The notes: generated from the letters alone by a model not told the origin. A DNA stretch of 64,000 nt from Leptospira inadai serovar Lyme str. 10 (GCF_000243675.2 NZ_AHMM02000015.1:186001-250000); one strand, 5' to 3'. Shown: positions 8,919 to 18,841, counted from the stretch's first letter. Made by a program: numbers and translations.

Positions 8919-10667
8919 ATGAATCATTATTTATTTCTTCCGATTTCTGCCTTAATCATCAATAGTCTGCTAATTTCCTACGTCTTTGCCCGGAGATTTA
9001 GAAGCTCGGTCATCGGCGATTTCCTGCGATTTACCCTATTTCTGGATCTCTGGCTCGTTTCTTATATCCTATATTGGTCCTTGTTGCCCGCCGAGTGGAT
9101 GACCTTGATTTTTAAGCTGACCTGCTTTACTTGGATACCCACGGGACTACTTTATTTAGAAGTTATATATAAATTTCTAAATTTGCCTTCGAAGCGGGTT
9201 TTATATTTTTTCAGATTCTTAGTTCTCTTATCGATCCTCATCACGACGTCTACGGACTGGGTAATTAAGGGTTCCGTTCTCTACGATTGGGGATACGAAT
9301 TGGAGCCGAATTGGCTTTTTTTACCGATGAGTGCCGTGGCCATCAGTGCTCCGGCTTATTCGGGACTTTTGCTGATCCTGGTAGAGCGATTTAGGACCGA
9401 TAACGAAACGATACGTAAGCAATTGGACCTTTTGATAATCGGTTCAATAATCGCATTTTCCTTAAGCGTTTATACGGAACTATTAAACCTAGACGAAAAC
9501 GGCAGGTTCTTATCCCCTCCGTTGACTCCCGTCTCCGTAACAATCCAAGCCCTTTTTATTTTTTTAGCGATTACTAGATACGGATTTCTAAACATCAGTT
9601 TGGAAAGAATCGCCGTAGAACTATTTCGGGATATTCATGACGGAATCATTTTGGTGAAGAAAAACGGAGAGTTCTTTTTCGCCAATCAATCGGCATTACG
9701 CTTGCTTCCGACTCCCCCTTCTCAAAACGGTTTTTTCGATCCGAATCAATATTTCGTAAACTTCCATGAGGAGACGGATTCGCACCCCAGAGAATTTCGA
9801 CTTTCGGGCTCCGGGCGGCAAGTTTTTGTGGAATTGACCAAATCCTCCATCCGTATTTCGGAGGAAGAATCGGGAACCCTATACTTATTACGCGACGTGA
9901 CGGAAAGAAAAATCTCCCAAGAAAAGATTCATCAACTCTATTCTCATATCGTTAACGATCTGGAGATTGCAAGAGTGACGCAATCGTCGATAATCACTCA
10001 AAAATTTCCGGACAAAGAATCGCATCGAATTCATTCGTTCTTTCAGCCGATCGAGAAGGTCGGAGGAGATATGCTTCGCGTGATCGAGCATCCGTCAGGG
10101 AGAGTCGATATCTTATTTGCCGACGTATCCGGACACGGGATCGCTTCCGCGATGGTAGGGGGAATGCTTTCCATTACGTTTCAGATAATATCACAAAAGC
10201 TTCTGTCTCCCAAGGACAGTTTATTTGAAATCCATAATATTCTATCTAAACTGGTTCTGCATCACCATATTTCCGCAGTATTTGCGAGCCTTTATCCCGA
10301 CGAGAATCGCCTGGATTTTTCATATGCCGGGCATCATCCGATTCTTATCCTTAGGAACGGGGAGGTGATATCACTGGAAGGCGAAGGTAGAATCATACTT
10401 GCCGTGAGGGAATTATTACTGAATGATTATACCTTCCGGTTATGCCCTAAGGATAGGATCGTTTTTTATTCCGACGGATTATTCGAAGTCAAGAACGTTG
10501 TAGGCGAGATTTTAGGGTACGAAATATTTTTAGATTGGCTAAAAGAAATGGCCTCACGGGATACTCTGTCGCTACTCGAAGCATCGAAAAGAAAAGCCCT
10601 CGATTTTGGCCAAGGAAAGCATAACGACGATTTAGCAATGCTCGTCATCGAAGTAGGCGAACGGTGA
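8919..10667 (+). CDS. 7TM sensor SpoIIE-type serine/threonine phosphatase (copy 1)
   Basis: The N-terminal 220 residues hold seven hydrophobic helices of the histidine-kinase 7TM type (starting NHYLFLPISALIINSLLISY). A PAS-like domain follows (about 230-330), then a short coiled segment and a PP2C/SpoIIE domain (about 370-580). The metal-binding acidic sites are intact: VGGDMLR, ADVSGHGIASAM, and a C-terminal DDLAMLVI. In the family such enzymes dephosphorylate STAS proteins in partner-switching cascades; the STAS gene at 6057 is a candidate. The stop overlaps the start of a paralogue, giving tandem, translationally coupled copies. Confidence 0.88.
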   Translation: MNHYLFLPISALIINSLLISYVFARRFRSSVIGDFLRFTLFLDLWLVSYILYWSLLPAEWMTLIFKLTCFTWIPTGLLYLEVIYKFLNLPSKRVLYFFRFLVLLSILITTSTDWVIKGSVLYDWGYELEPNWLFLPMSAVAISAPAYSGLLLILVERFRTDNETIRKQLDLLIIGSIIAFSLSVYTELLNLDENGRFLSPPLTPVSVTIQALFIFLAITRYGFLNISLERIAVELFRDIHDGIILVKKNGEFFFANQSALRLLPTPPSQNGFFDPNQYFVNFHEETDSHPREFRLSGSGRQVFVELTKSSIRISEEESGTLYLLRDVTERKISQEKIHQLYSHIVNDLEIARVTQSSIITQKFPDKESHRIHSFFQPIEKVGGDMLRVIEHPSGRVDILFADVSGHGIASAMVGGMLSITFQIISQKLLSPKDSLFEIHNILSKLVLHHHISAVFASLYPDENRLDFSYAGHHPILILRNGEVISLEGEGRIILAVRELLLNDYTFRLCPKDRIVFYSDGLFEVKNVVGEILGYEIFLDWLKEMASRDTLSLLEASKRKALDFGQGKHNDDLAMLVIEVGER

Positions 10668-12457
10668 ACCCTTATCTCCTAATTCCTCTATTTGCTCTCT
10701 TCTTAAATTTGTACTTATTTATTTATGTCATTGCCTTAAAGGGAAGACATAAAGTAGTCAACTTTTATCTTCTTTATTCGGCGGATTTAAGCTTTTGGAT
10801 CGTTTCGACGATCCTGTATTGGTCGTTTCTCCCTATAACTTGGGTGACTTGGGTTATGAGAGCCACATCCATTTCTTGGTTACTTTCGGGGACTCTATTT
10901 TTAGAATTCGTATTCTCCTTTTTATCAAAAAATCCTAATATTATTTTATATTTATTCCGGGGGCTTTCCATAGCGATCTTCCCTATTGCCCTTACGACGG
11001 ATTGGATTGTTGCGGGAGCGGAACGAAAATACTGGGGGGATATTATTTCGCCGGGCATTTTTTACGTCACTAGTCTAAACCTATTGATTATCGCTCCCGC
11101 CATTTATGCGGTGTTTTTACTTTTCGTCGGATCTCGGGGAAAGGCCTCTGCGCTGCGCAAGCAATGCTTTCTGCTTTCTACAGGTACTCTCTTATCTTCG
11201 TTGCTGGGTTATCTCACTACGATTCTACCCCGGATTCTTTTGGACGGGAATCTGAGTTTTCCGCCTCTAAGTGGTAGCGCTTCCGTAATCCAATCCGTTT
11301 GTATATTCATCGCAATCGCCAAATACGGATTTTTGGAAATCAGATTGGAACGAATCGCATTACAACTTTATTCCAAGCTGAGAGAGGGCGTAATACTCCT
11401 TTCTCAAAATGGGGACCTCCTCTACTGGAACCAAAGCGCTCGCGAAATGTTAGGTCTTCCTGCAAGCGGTCCACCGCCCGAAAAATTGGATTTATCCTCT
11501 TATTTGGAGGACTTCCCCTTCCAACCTTTCGCGAGAATGGACTTTCGAAGCAAGATACCGAAAGCATCCGCTCAGGTAAATGCACTCGACGTTATGCTTC
11601 CTCCATCTCGGACCAGATTTTTGGAGGTTTCTTGCTCGGAAATTCCTTTATCAGGGAGGGATAAGGGACATGTCTTTATTTTGCGGGATGTTACCGATAA
11701 GAAAGAAGCTTCGGAGAAAATCAGCCTACTTTATTCGAGAGTGATTAAAGATCTGGACATCGCGAGGGAGGTTCAGAATACGATCACAGCCCGATCGTTT
11801 CCCGAATCCGATAAGTATAAAGTTTATTCCTATTTTCGTCCTTACGATCGAGTCGGCGGAGACGTACTAAATTGTTCCGAAACGCAGGACGGCTGTATCG
11901 AAGTTTTGTTCGCGGACGTATCCGGACACGGGATTTCTTCCGCTATGGTTGCGGCCATGGCCTCGATCGCGTTCAGCGTCGTCTCCCAAAGGGGATCCCC
12001 ACCGAAGGAAGGTCTTTTATTTACGAACGATTTGCTTACATCGGTGGTAACTCAGCATTTCATATCGGCCGTATATCTGAAGTACGACCCATCCTCGAGA
12101 ATCCTTGAATATAGTTACGCAGGGCACCATCCCGGCTTGCTCCTTAGAAACGGGGAAACCCAGGAAATCCCCGGAAAGGGAGGCGTATTATTGGCCGTGG
12201 AAACTCCTATATTAGAAGAATATAAAATACTATTGAAACCGGGAGATCGGGTTTTATTTTATTCGGACGGATTATTCGAAGTTCGAGGATCGAAAGGCAT
12301 CCCTATGGGAAACGCCACTCTAATAGAGGCCGTTCGGAAATTGTCGTTCCAGGACTCGGAAAACCTAATCCGCTCGTTGGTTTCCTATTCCGAGTCCTTC
12401 GGAGACGGGGTTATGACGGACGATTTAACGCTCTTCTGCCTGGAAATTAACGGTTAA
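10664..12457 (+). CDS. 7TM sensor SpoIIE-type serine/threonine phosphatase (copy 2)
   Basis: Paralogue of the preceding gene with the same order: seven N-terminal helices, a PAS-like segment (about 230-350) and a C-terminal SpoIIE/PP2C phosphatase. VGGDVLN, ADVSGHGISSAM and DDLTLFCLE retain the metal-binding Asp residues. It starts with GTG sharing bases with the TGA of copy 1 (GTGA), so translation is probably coupled. The sensor halves have diverged more than the catalytic halves, suggesting an old tandem duplication with separate input signals feeding one output. Confidence 0.88.
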   Translation: MNPYLLIPLFALFLNLYLFIYVIALKGRHKVVNFYLLYSADLSFWIVSTILYWSFLPITWVTWVMRATSISWLLSGTLFLEFVFSFLSKNPNIILYLFRGLSIAIFPIALTTDWIVAGAERKYWGDIISPGIFYVTSLNLLIIAPAIYAVFLLFVGSRGKASALRKQCFLLSTGTLLSSLLGYLTTILPRILLDGNLSFPPLSGSASVIQSVCIFIAIAKYGFLEIRLERIALQLYSKLREGVILLSQNGDLLYWNQSAREMLGLPASGPPPEKLDLSSYLEDFPFQPFARMDFRSKIPKASAQVNALDVMLPPSRTRFLEVSCSEIPLSGRDKGHVFILRDVTDKKEASEKISLLYSRVIKDLDIAREVQNTITARSFPESDKYKVYSYFRPYDRVGGDVLNCSETQDGCIEVLFADVSGHGISSAMVAAMASIAFSVVSQRGSPPKEGLLFTNDLLTSVVTQHFISAVYLKYDPSSRILEYSYAGHHPGLLLRNGETQEIPGKGGVLLAVETPILEEYKILLKPGDRVLFYSDGLFEVRGSKGIPMGNATLIEAVRKLSFQDSENLIRSLVSYSESFGDGVMTDDLTLFCLEING

Positions 12458-12490
12458 CCCTCGAGTTCACACTACGGTTAACCGCCAGCT

Positions 12491-13459
12491 TTAAACGGAC
12501 AGCGAATCCGCCTGCTCTTTTACCTTTTCCAAAAACGGAAGCAACTCGTCGATTGCGGTAGGAATTTCATATTCTATAATATCGCCTGCGCGTATGATAT
12601 CCTTTTCCTCCAGAGCTACCGCTACGCTTGCCAAAGTATCGTTCAATTCGTTGGTTTTTTCCTCGAACGATTTACCGGATATAAATAGATCCGCATAATT
12701 CAATCCCGGCAATTTTTGACGAAGCGTAATGAAAGAAGTCAATAATACGTTAATTTGCGAAACCGATTGCGTGAGCAGATGGGTGGCGACCTCGTCTCTG
12801 CCTGCCTGATAATTTTCGTTTACTTTCACGAAACTTCGCTTCAATGAGGGAACTGCTTTAATGAAGGTGTTCAATATTTCGCGAAGAGTAGGAAGATCCA
12901 AATCCAAGACGGAAGCACGTGCGATCAGGTCCATCGTAAAAAGCTTAAGGTCACGAAGGTTTTCTAAAAACTCCTCTATCGCGCCGACCCCGTCCAGTTT
13001 TCCCGCTCTTTGAATCAACGAACTCAGAATTTCCTCGACGTTGCTTCCCGTTCCCATAGGTTTAATATGGTCGTATCTGAGTTTTAACATTCTACCGGCC
13101 GAGCGAAGGAGCGAGTTAATCCAACCGACGCCGTCCACGAGTTCCTTCGATTCTTTTTCGGTCAAACTGTCACGACCCAGGAGAGTGGTTCCGACCTTAT
13201 CCACGTAAGCGTCGAGCTCGTTCAACGAACTGAGCAGAATATCCAATTCCTCTCCCACATAGAATTCCATCCTGGATGCGGAATCGATCGATTTCATTTT
13301 CATCTTATCCGAATGAAATTCTTCCCCGTCCACAAGGCATGATAAAAGAAATTTACCGTTCGATTCTATCCAACGTCCGACTGCGTCAAAAATCTCTCCG
13401 AGATTTTTTTCGTTTTCCATTGCACTTTCAAGTCTTTGTTCGTTAACGAATATTTCCAC
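12491..13459 (-). CDS. Helical cytosolic protein linked to FliD
   Basis: A protein of about 322 residues, mostly alpha-helical after an N-terminal strand region (VEIFVNEQRL, FLLSCLVDGEEFHSDKM). It has no signal or membrane segment. It begins 30 bases after the fliD stop and is surely co-transcribed. Two GTG codons are possible; the second (13459) is chosen because the GGAGG site sits seven bases before it, while the first follows that site directly. I do not recognise the family. Position suggests a flagellar chaperone or regulator, perhaps filling the FliS/FliT role, but sequence does not prove it. Confidence 0.6.
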   Translation of the reverse strand: MEIFVNEQRLESAMENEKNLGEIFDAVGRWIESNGKFLLSCLVDGEEFHSDKMKMKSIDSASRMEFYVGEELDILLSSLNELDAYVDKVGTTLLGRDSLTEKESKELVDGVGWINSLLRSAGRMLKLRYDHIKPMGTGSNVEEILSSLIQRAGKLDGVGAIEEFLENLRDLKLFTMDLIARASVLDLDLPTLREILNTFIKAVPSLKRSFVKVNENYQAGRDEVATHLLTQSVSQINVLLTSFITLRQKLPGLNYADLFISGKSFEEKTNELNDTLASVAVALEEKDIIRAGDIIEYEIPTAIDELLPFLEKVKEQADSLSV

Positions 13460-13489
13460 GGTCACTCCTCCGTTTCTATTATGAATTCT

Positions 13490-15430
13490 TTATTTTCCGT
13501 CATCGCCGCCATGACCTCGAGAGAGATTATTATTCAGGTAGGATCCTACGGCCTTATTCTTTCCTACCCCCTGTTCCATGTACAGAAACTTTTCTTTTAA
13601 TTTCTTTTCGTAACTGGATAAATGAGATTCGAAGTTCTTAATTTTCTTATTATTATCAGCGAATTGCTCTTCCAAAAGCTTGATTTTACTCGTAACCAAG
13701 CCTCCCGCAAATTGAGTGTACGGCTTTAGGTGTTCTACGAGGTTTACGCCTACGCCCGTATCCATTCTGGAATCCGAATTATTATCTTGGGCGAAAAGAT
13801 GCCTTACTGCGTCCGGATTTTCGGATAATTTCTGGGACAATTTTTGCTCGTCGACCTGCAGGAAACCTTCCTGAATATCCGCCCACTTGCTTCCAACCGA
13901 TCCGGTAGAGACTCCGATATCCGTCAGCATACGAATTTCCGAGCCTGCCAACGGCGAAAAGGAGGACGTCGTCACGGTCTTCATTCCGGCAACCAATCTA
14001 ACGATCGAATTCTCGCCTGCAAGAATTCCCGTTTTCGTTTTCCCTTCCCAAAATGATCGACTAATATCCGGATCTTCCCCCTTACCGTCGGAAACCGCGC
14101 CTTCCCGATCCACCGCAGTCGCTTCCTTGGAATACTTTAAAACATTATTATATGCTTCCACGAATTCCTTGATCATCTTGATTCCCTTCTGGGAATCCAC
14201 TTTGATATCGACGGCGATCGGCCCTTCGCTTTTCTTATGCAAATTCAGATTGATTCCGTCCAGAACGTCGGTTAAACCGTCGTTCTTGGGACGAGTCACC
14301 TCGATACCGTCTACCGTAAACAGAGCGTCTTTTGCATCGACGATCGTTTTGGCCGGTTTTGCTCCCTTAAACTCCGACGGAATCACAAGACTAAAATCCG
14401 AAAATTCCTTCTCTTTGCCCGTTTGATTGACCAGAATGATATCGCGAATCTTCTTACCGTCCAGCGCGGACTTTAAGACGATTTTGATCTTTCCTTCTTT
14501 ATGCACCGCCGTGTCTAAAAAAATCTTCTCTTGTTCATCGACTTCGTAAATTACTCCGAGGGAGATCATTTCCCCCTCCGCAAGCGGCTCCGATAAAGTA
14601 ACTTCGATTCTGGAACCTTTCTTAGCTTCCTTGGCATCGGTATGAAATTTGAACGCTTGCTTGGAACCTAGTTTGACTTTTGCGGGTTCCTTCCCGGAAG
14701 GATCGGTAATGAAGGACGGCTTAGCATCCTTATCCATGGAATATTTTTCCGGTTGGAAAACGTTAGTCTGTAAAGGATCCAAAGCGATCGGAAAAACTTT
14801 AGGAGGTTCCTGAGGCAGCATTCCTTCGACCAGCCCGGCCGCCTTCAGCACACCGTTCGGATCGTCGAATTTAAGCAAATTCTCCTTTCCGGATTGAGAA
14901 GCCGTTAAAGTAAGGACGGTCTTATCCTGGTCTACTTTTACGAGAGCCGGCTGAGCCAAACCCGCCGCACCGGTGCGAATCATGATCGAAAGGTCGCGTA
15001 TTGTTCCTCCGGAGAAATCGATTTCCTTTTCGTTCTCGCCTGAAAATATCTTAAATATTCCGGCAGGAATCTTTCTTTCGGTATCGATCGGTTCGCTGGA
15101 TACCTGATGGAAAGTTGCCAATTCTTTAATATCGATCTTTCTCTTTCCGCTTGCGGCAGAACGCGAAGCGTCACCGGTGATAACCCCTTCGGGCTCGGAG
15201 ACGATCGACTTCGTCGCGAAGGGAGCGGTAAAAGAAGTAATTTCCCGAGTCTTATTTTGCAGCTCGGTCGTAAGTATTTTGAGGTCGTTCCATGCTTTGA
15301 CCTGCGCTTTATTATAACTATTCTGCCTTTCCAAACGACGGATCGGCTTCGCTTCCAATTCCACAAGCTTCTTGACGATCTGGTTCGTGTCTTGGCCGGA
15401 ACTAAGTCCAGGAATAGTAAAGGCGGGCAT
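13490..15430 (-). CDS. fliD: Flagellar hook-associated protein 2 (filament cap)
   Basis: Caps the periplasmic flagellar filament and helps flagellin polymerise. The N-terminus PAFTIPGLSSGQDTNQIVKK matches the FliD start, including the helical VKKLVELEAKPI region. The C-terminal half contains the FliD_C pattern (DIGVSTGSVG, DEQKLSQKLSENPDAVRHLF) and ends in a coiled coil (LLEEQFADNNKKIKNFE). At 646 residues it is longer than enteric FliD because of a Lys-rich inserted middle region. The ATG has a strong GGAGGGG site. It heads a two-gene operon with the helical protein. Confidence 0.9.
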   Translation of the reverse strand: MPAFTIPGLSSGQDTNQIVKKLVELEAKPIRRLERQNSYNKAQVKAWNDLKILTTELQNKTREITSFTAPFATKSIVSEPEGVITGDASRSAASGKRKIDIKELATFHQVSSEPIDTERKIPAGIFKIFSGENEKEIDFSGGTIRDLSIMIRTGAAGLAQPALVKVDQDKTVLTLTASQSGKENLLKFDDPNGVLKAAGLVEGMLPQEPPKVFPIALDPLQTNVFQPEKYSMDKDAKPSFITDPSGKEPAKVKLGSKQAFKFHTDAKEAKKGSRIEVTLSEPLAEGEMISLGVIYEVDEQEKIFLDTAVHKEGKIKIVLKSALDGKKIRDIILVNQTGKEKEFSDFSLVIPSEFKGAKPAKTIVDAKDALFTVDGIEVTRPKNDGLTDVLDGINLNLHKKSEGPIAVDIKVDSQKGIKMIKEFVEAYNNVLKYSKEATAVDREGAVSDGKGEDPDISRSFWEGKTKTGILAGENSIVRLVAGMKTVTTSSFSPLAGSEIRMLTDIGVSTGSVGSKWADIQEGFLQVDEQKLSQKLSENPDAVRHLFAQDNNSDSRMDTGVGVNLVEHLKPYTQFAGGLVTSKIKLLEEQFADNNKKIKNFESHLSSYEKKLKEKFLYMEQGVGKNKAVGSYLNNNLSRGHGGDDGK

Positions 15431-15532
15431 GGTCCCCTCCTCTTATTTCCATCGGTCGTTTTCAAAAAAGCATAAGCTTTTAGAGCAGGAAATAGGAAGA
15501 ATCCGGGAGCTTTCTTTGCGCCGTTAAAGAAT

Positions 15533-15538
15533 ATTATA
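15533..15538 (-). promoter_or_regulatory. Possible -10 box upstream of fliD
   Basis: On the minus strand there is a perfect TATAAT about 100 bases before the fliD start. Seventeen bases further upstream lies only a weak -35 (TTTTAT). I looked for a sigma-28 type flagellar promoter in the same gap and did not find a good match. Confidence 0.3.
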
Positions 15539-15596
15539 GAAATAAGTAAAGGGACATAAAACGATCCTTGATCCGTTCAAAATAGTTCGTGCGCTC

Positions 15597-16130
15597 TCAC
15601 ATAATGGAAATCGTATACGTTACGGTTGCGCCGCCGGGAACGACCAATTCGTAACACCGATAACTTCCCGAACTCGTCATTACGCTCCCGTTTGAATACG
15701 GGGCTTGAACGTTGAATGCATCGAAATTGGAGGATGTATTCACGCTTGCCGGAGTGATCGACGTATTCGGCTTGGCGATATCCAACAACCCGCCGGAACT
15801 GCCTGATGGAGAAGAGCTAAAGGTCACCGAATCCGTAGTTCCTCCGCCCATATACTCGAAGTAGAGTATCATTACGTTTGACATTCCATAATAACCGACA
15901 GGATTCATAACGGTGGCGGTTTTTGGCGTTCCCTTCGCTAACATGCTCTGGCTGTAACAGGGTCCGGTTCCTACGGGAGATATTCCGCCGGCCAAGGCTA
16001 CGGCCAAAAGATACCCGGGATCGCTACTTTTACTACTATAGGAGGAATTATAGCAATTATTAAGGAAAAACGCTCCCGAAAGGACGCAGAGAAAAAGAGG
16101 AAACTTTACGAAGAAACTTTGCGATTTCAT
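15597..16130 (-). CDS. Putative lipoprotein, Ser/Gly/Thr-rich
   Basis: The ATG at 16130 begins a signal (MKSQSFFVKFPLFLCVLSG) ending in FFLNNC, a lipobox-like site; a longer frame to 16280 has no signal and is rejected. The mature part is about 150 residues, low in charge and rich in Ser, Gly and Thr, with two more Cys. It resembles in style the lipoprotein at 61143, which also has a short PCY/NCG context and Thr/Ser-rich repeats, but I cannot claim homology. It is probably surface-exposed or periplasmic; function unknown. Confidence 0.6.
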   Translation of the reverse strand: MKSQSFFVKFPLFLCVLSGAFFLNNCYNSSYSSKSSDPGYLLAVALAGGISPVGTGPCYSQSMLAKGTPKTATVMNPVGYYGMSNVMILYFEYMGGGTTDSVTFSSSPSGSSGGLLDIAKPNTSITPASVNTSSNFDAFNVQAPYSNGSVMTSSGSYRCYELVVPGGATVTYTISIM

Positions 16131-16383
16131 ATATAGGTTCTCCAAGATATTACGGGCAGGAGGAATATCTCCGCCCATTTGCCAAATCCAATTCGGCAGG
16201 AATTCCTTGAAAACTAATTTGAAAAGCGTCCGTTCCGGATTTAGTATCGATCGTTCGTCTAATCGATCGCCGAAGAGCAATCGGTTAGGCGACCTTATAC
16301 CAAGAACCGAATATTCAATATACTTAAAGTAGAATAGTGCGTATTCTTAAAACGGGAAGTGACTCGGAACGAATTCCCGAACA

Positions 16384-17034
16384 TTACCGGGAAATCGTAA
16401 CTTCTTGGAATAAAATCTTAAATGTTCCGCTCGGACTTATTCTTTCCAAGGAAAAGGGTATGGATCCGATCATTGCATACCCTTCCCAACTCGTTGCTCG
16501 GGTCGGCTCGGAAGCGCCGTTCTTATGATAAGTCCAATAACGTATTTTGTAATCCGAATCGTAATAAAGTCGATATAGGTCGCCCGGCGTAAATCCGCCT
16601 TGTTCCGGATATTTGATCGACAGTCTTCTCAAAGGTCCTTTTCCGTCAGGGCGAGGCTGAGGTCCGTCGTAAGTAAGCGTTACGTCTGAATCCCAAGTCA
16701 GATGGAACGGGAAAAGCAACCAATAACTATCGTTGATGAATTTCGCCTCCGTTTCTTTGGATGCGTCGTCTATTTGATTTCGGTTGTATCGAAATTCCTT
16801 TTGCCCGTCGAAAAAGGAAACATCTTGGGTTTTAGGAGCCCATGTCCAGGTCCTTCGCACCAATTCCTTTTCCGGAGTCCAAACTACGAAGGTGAACTTC
16901 AGCTCGTTCACTTTATCGAAGGAACTCCCACCATGAGCCAAGAATATCTTGTGAGCTACCGTTTCCGGCGAGACTGCGCATCCGAGCGAGAGTACGGCTA
17001 AGAACCAAACCAGATACAGAAGTCGAATATTCAT
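16384..17034 (-). CDS. Putative lipoprotein with LolA-like fold
   Basis: The signal peptide NIRLLYLVWFLAVLSLGC has a good lipobox, lipidated Cys near residue 19. The mature part starts ETVAHKIFLAHGGSSFDKV, like the DUF6503/LolA-related proteins in which a helix is followed by a curved beta-sheet for holding a lipid. It has many aromatic strands and no further domains. It starts four bases after the acyl-CoA dehydrogenase stop, so the two are co-transcribed, which may hint at a lipid-related job. Function is not established. Confidence 0.6.
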   Translation of the reverse strand: MNIRLLYLVWFLAVLSLGCAVSPETVAHKIFLAHGGSSFDKVNELKFTFVVWTPEKELVRRTWTWAPKTQDVSFFDGQKEFRYNRNQIDDASKETEAKFINDSYWLLFPFHLTWDSDVTLTYDGPQPRPDGKGPLRRLSIKYPEQGGFTPGDLYRLYYDSDYKIRYWTYHKNGASEPTRATSWEGYAMIGSIPFSLERISPSGTFKILFQEVTISR

Positions 17035-17038
17035 GACT

Positions 17039-18841
17039 TTAGGCTACTTTAGCGGAAGAGACTTTTACGCGCAATTTGGCTTTCAGGCCCTCCGTAAACG
17101 CCAAACTATCCAGGCAATAATCTTCAACCTGATCAAGTCGTTCGGATCTTAATTCCTCCGGCGTACGCAATGTGGATTTATAAAAAAGTAGTCCCGACAA
17201 TAACCTTGCGGTCGCCCAAACGATTTCATCCGCAATTTCCTCCCGCTCTTCGCCGGATGGAAGTTCTTTATATAAACCTAATATATCTTTGTATCCGTCC
17301 CAGACTTCCGACAAAGTTTTGACTTCGTCGGTCGCGAAATGGTTCCATTCGTTTTCGACGTATTCGCGCAGAAAACCGTGAGCCGCCATTCCGGTCACTA
17401 TGCCGCCGATTGCAGCATTCACTTGAATTTGAGAAGTTCCGTCGTAGATGGTCGTTATTCTAGAATCCCTGTATATTCTGGAAACGTCATAATCCTCCGT
17501 AAATCCCGCTCCTCCGTGCAACTGTACGCCGTCTCCCGCTACCCGGACGCAGGTTTCCGAACAATAAAATTTGGAAATAGGTGTCATTAGTCCGGCAAGT
17601 CTTTCCCAATATTTTAAAACTACGTCGGATTTCAGGTCCCGTTCCGACGCCCCTTTCTCTCTCAGGTGTTCGCCTCTAAAATAATACAAATCCATACTGC
17701 GAGCGCATTCCATGACAAGGCAGCGCATCGCCATCGTCTCTCTCTCCATTTTTCTCAAGATCTTACGAACCGCGGGAATCTCCGATATCGGTCTTCCGAA
17801 TTGAATGCGTTCCGAAGCGTATTTTTGTGTTTCGGATAACGCAGCTTGCGCGATACCGACGCCCTGCTGAGCTATGCCGACTCTTGCACCGTTCAACATC
17901 CCCATTGTATGCTTAATTAAACCGTGCCCTTCTTCTCCGATCAAGATCCCCGGGGTATTTTCCAAAACCACTTCGCAAGTCGGAGAACAATGTAACCCCA
18001 TCTTCTTTTCGATCCCGGCGATTTGAACGTCTTTCGATTGGACTAAAAAGAAAGATAACCCTCTCGCTCCGCTACCGGGATTTCCGGTTCTCGCCAATAA
18101 GAGTAGAATCGCGGGAATTTCTCCCGTTCCGCATCCGTGAGTGATAAAACGCTTCGTTCCGCTCAAAAGATACGTATTTCCTTCCTTCCGGATCGCACGG
18201 GTTCTCAGGCCTGGAAGATCGGAACCGTGATCCGGTTCGGTTAACCCCATTGCACATGCGAATTCGCCGGCGGCAAGTCTAGGGAGCCAGGCCTCTTTTA
18301 ACTCTTCGCTTCCGTTTTTCTCTATAATTTCGGCAAGATTCACGCAACCGATCGCTATACAAACCGACGCGTCCACTCTGTAAAGAATCTCCCCGAAAAA
18401 GGCCCTGACGGTCCAAGGAATTCCCAAACCGCCGTATTTTCTGGAAAACCCCGTCGGCTGGAGTCCTGCGTCACGCGCCTTTCTAACGATTTCCAGCATT
18501 TTTTCGGGAAATATGACCTGCCCGCCTTCGTATTTCAATCCGACTTTATCCAGTTCCGAAACGTACGGCGCGATTTCCTTACCGGCAAATTCGCCGACCG
18601 AATCCAACAAAGTTCTGTAATATTCCAACGCCTCGTCGTAAGAAGATGGCGCGGTTACGAATCGCTCGTCTCCGGCTTTGTATTTTTCCGCGTCCGCAAA
18701 ACCGTTTTCGTAGGAATCGACGATCTCCTTCCAAGCAATGAGATGATCGAAATGCAATCGGAGGTCCGGAACGTCGTTAAAGTAATTATTTTGGAGCATA
18801 TGAATGAGATCCTTGTGACTCATCAGTATGTTCCGCTTCAT
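17039..18841 (-). CDS. Acyl-CoA dehydrogenase family protein
   Basis: FAD enzyme of fatty-acid beta-oxidation type, 600 residues, long like the FadE-type subgroup with an extra C-terminal helical region (about 490-600). Family motifs include CAMGLTEPDHGSD, GTKRFITHGCGTGE, the helical FAD region QFGRPISEIPAVRK and DGVQLHGGAGFTED. The catalytic base segment reads IYDGTSQIQ: Asp467 sits where medium-chain enzymes have Glu (IYEGTSQIQ), which could lower or change activity. It heads a transcript with the LolA-like lipoprotein gene. Confidence 0.88.
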   Translation of the reverse strand: MKRNILMSHKDLIHMLQNNYFNDVPDLRLHFDHLIAWKEIVDSYENGFADAEKYKAGDERFVTAPSSYDEALEYYRTLLDSVGEFAGKEIAPYVSELDKVGLKYEGGQVIFPEKMLEIVRKARDAGLQPTGFSRKYGGLGIPWTVRAFFGEILYRVDASVCIAIGCVNLAEIIEKNGSEELKEAWLPRLAAGEFACAMGLTEPDHGSDLPGLRTRAIRKEGNTYLLSGTKRFITHGCGTGEIPAILLLLARTGNPGSGARGLSFFLVQSKDVQIAGIEKKMGLHCSPTCEVVLENTPGILIGEEGHGLIKHTMGMLNGARVGIAQQGVGIAQAALSETQKYASERIQFGRPISEIPAVRKILRKMERETMAMRCLVMECARSMDLYYFRGEHLREKGASERDLKSDVVLKYWERLAGLMTPISKFYCSETCVRVAGDGVQLHGGAGFTEDYDVSRIYRDSRITTIYDGTSQIQVNAAIGGIVTGMAAHGFLREYVENEWNHFATDEVKTLSEVWDGYKDILGLYKELPSGEEREEIADEIVWATARLLSGLLFYKSTLRTPEELRSERLDQVEDYCLDSLAFTEGLKAKLRVKVSSAKVA

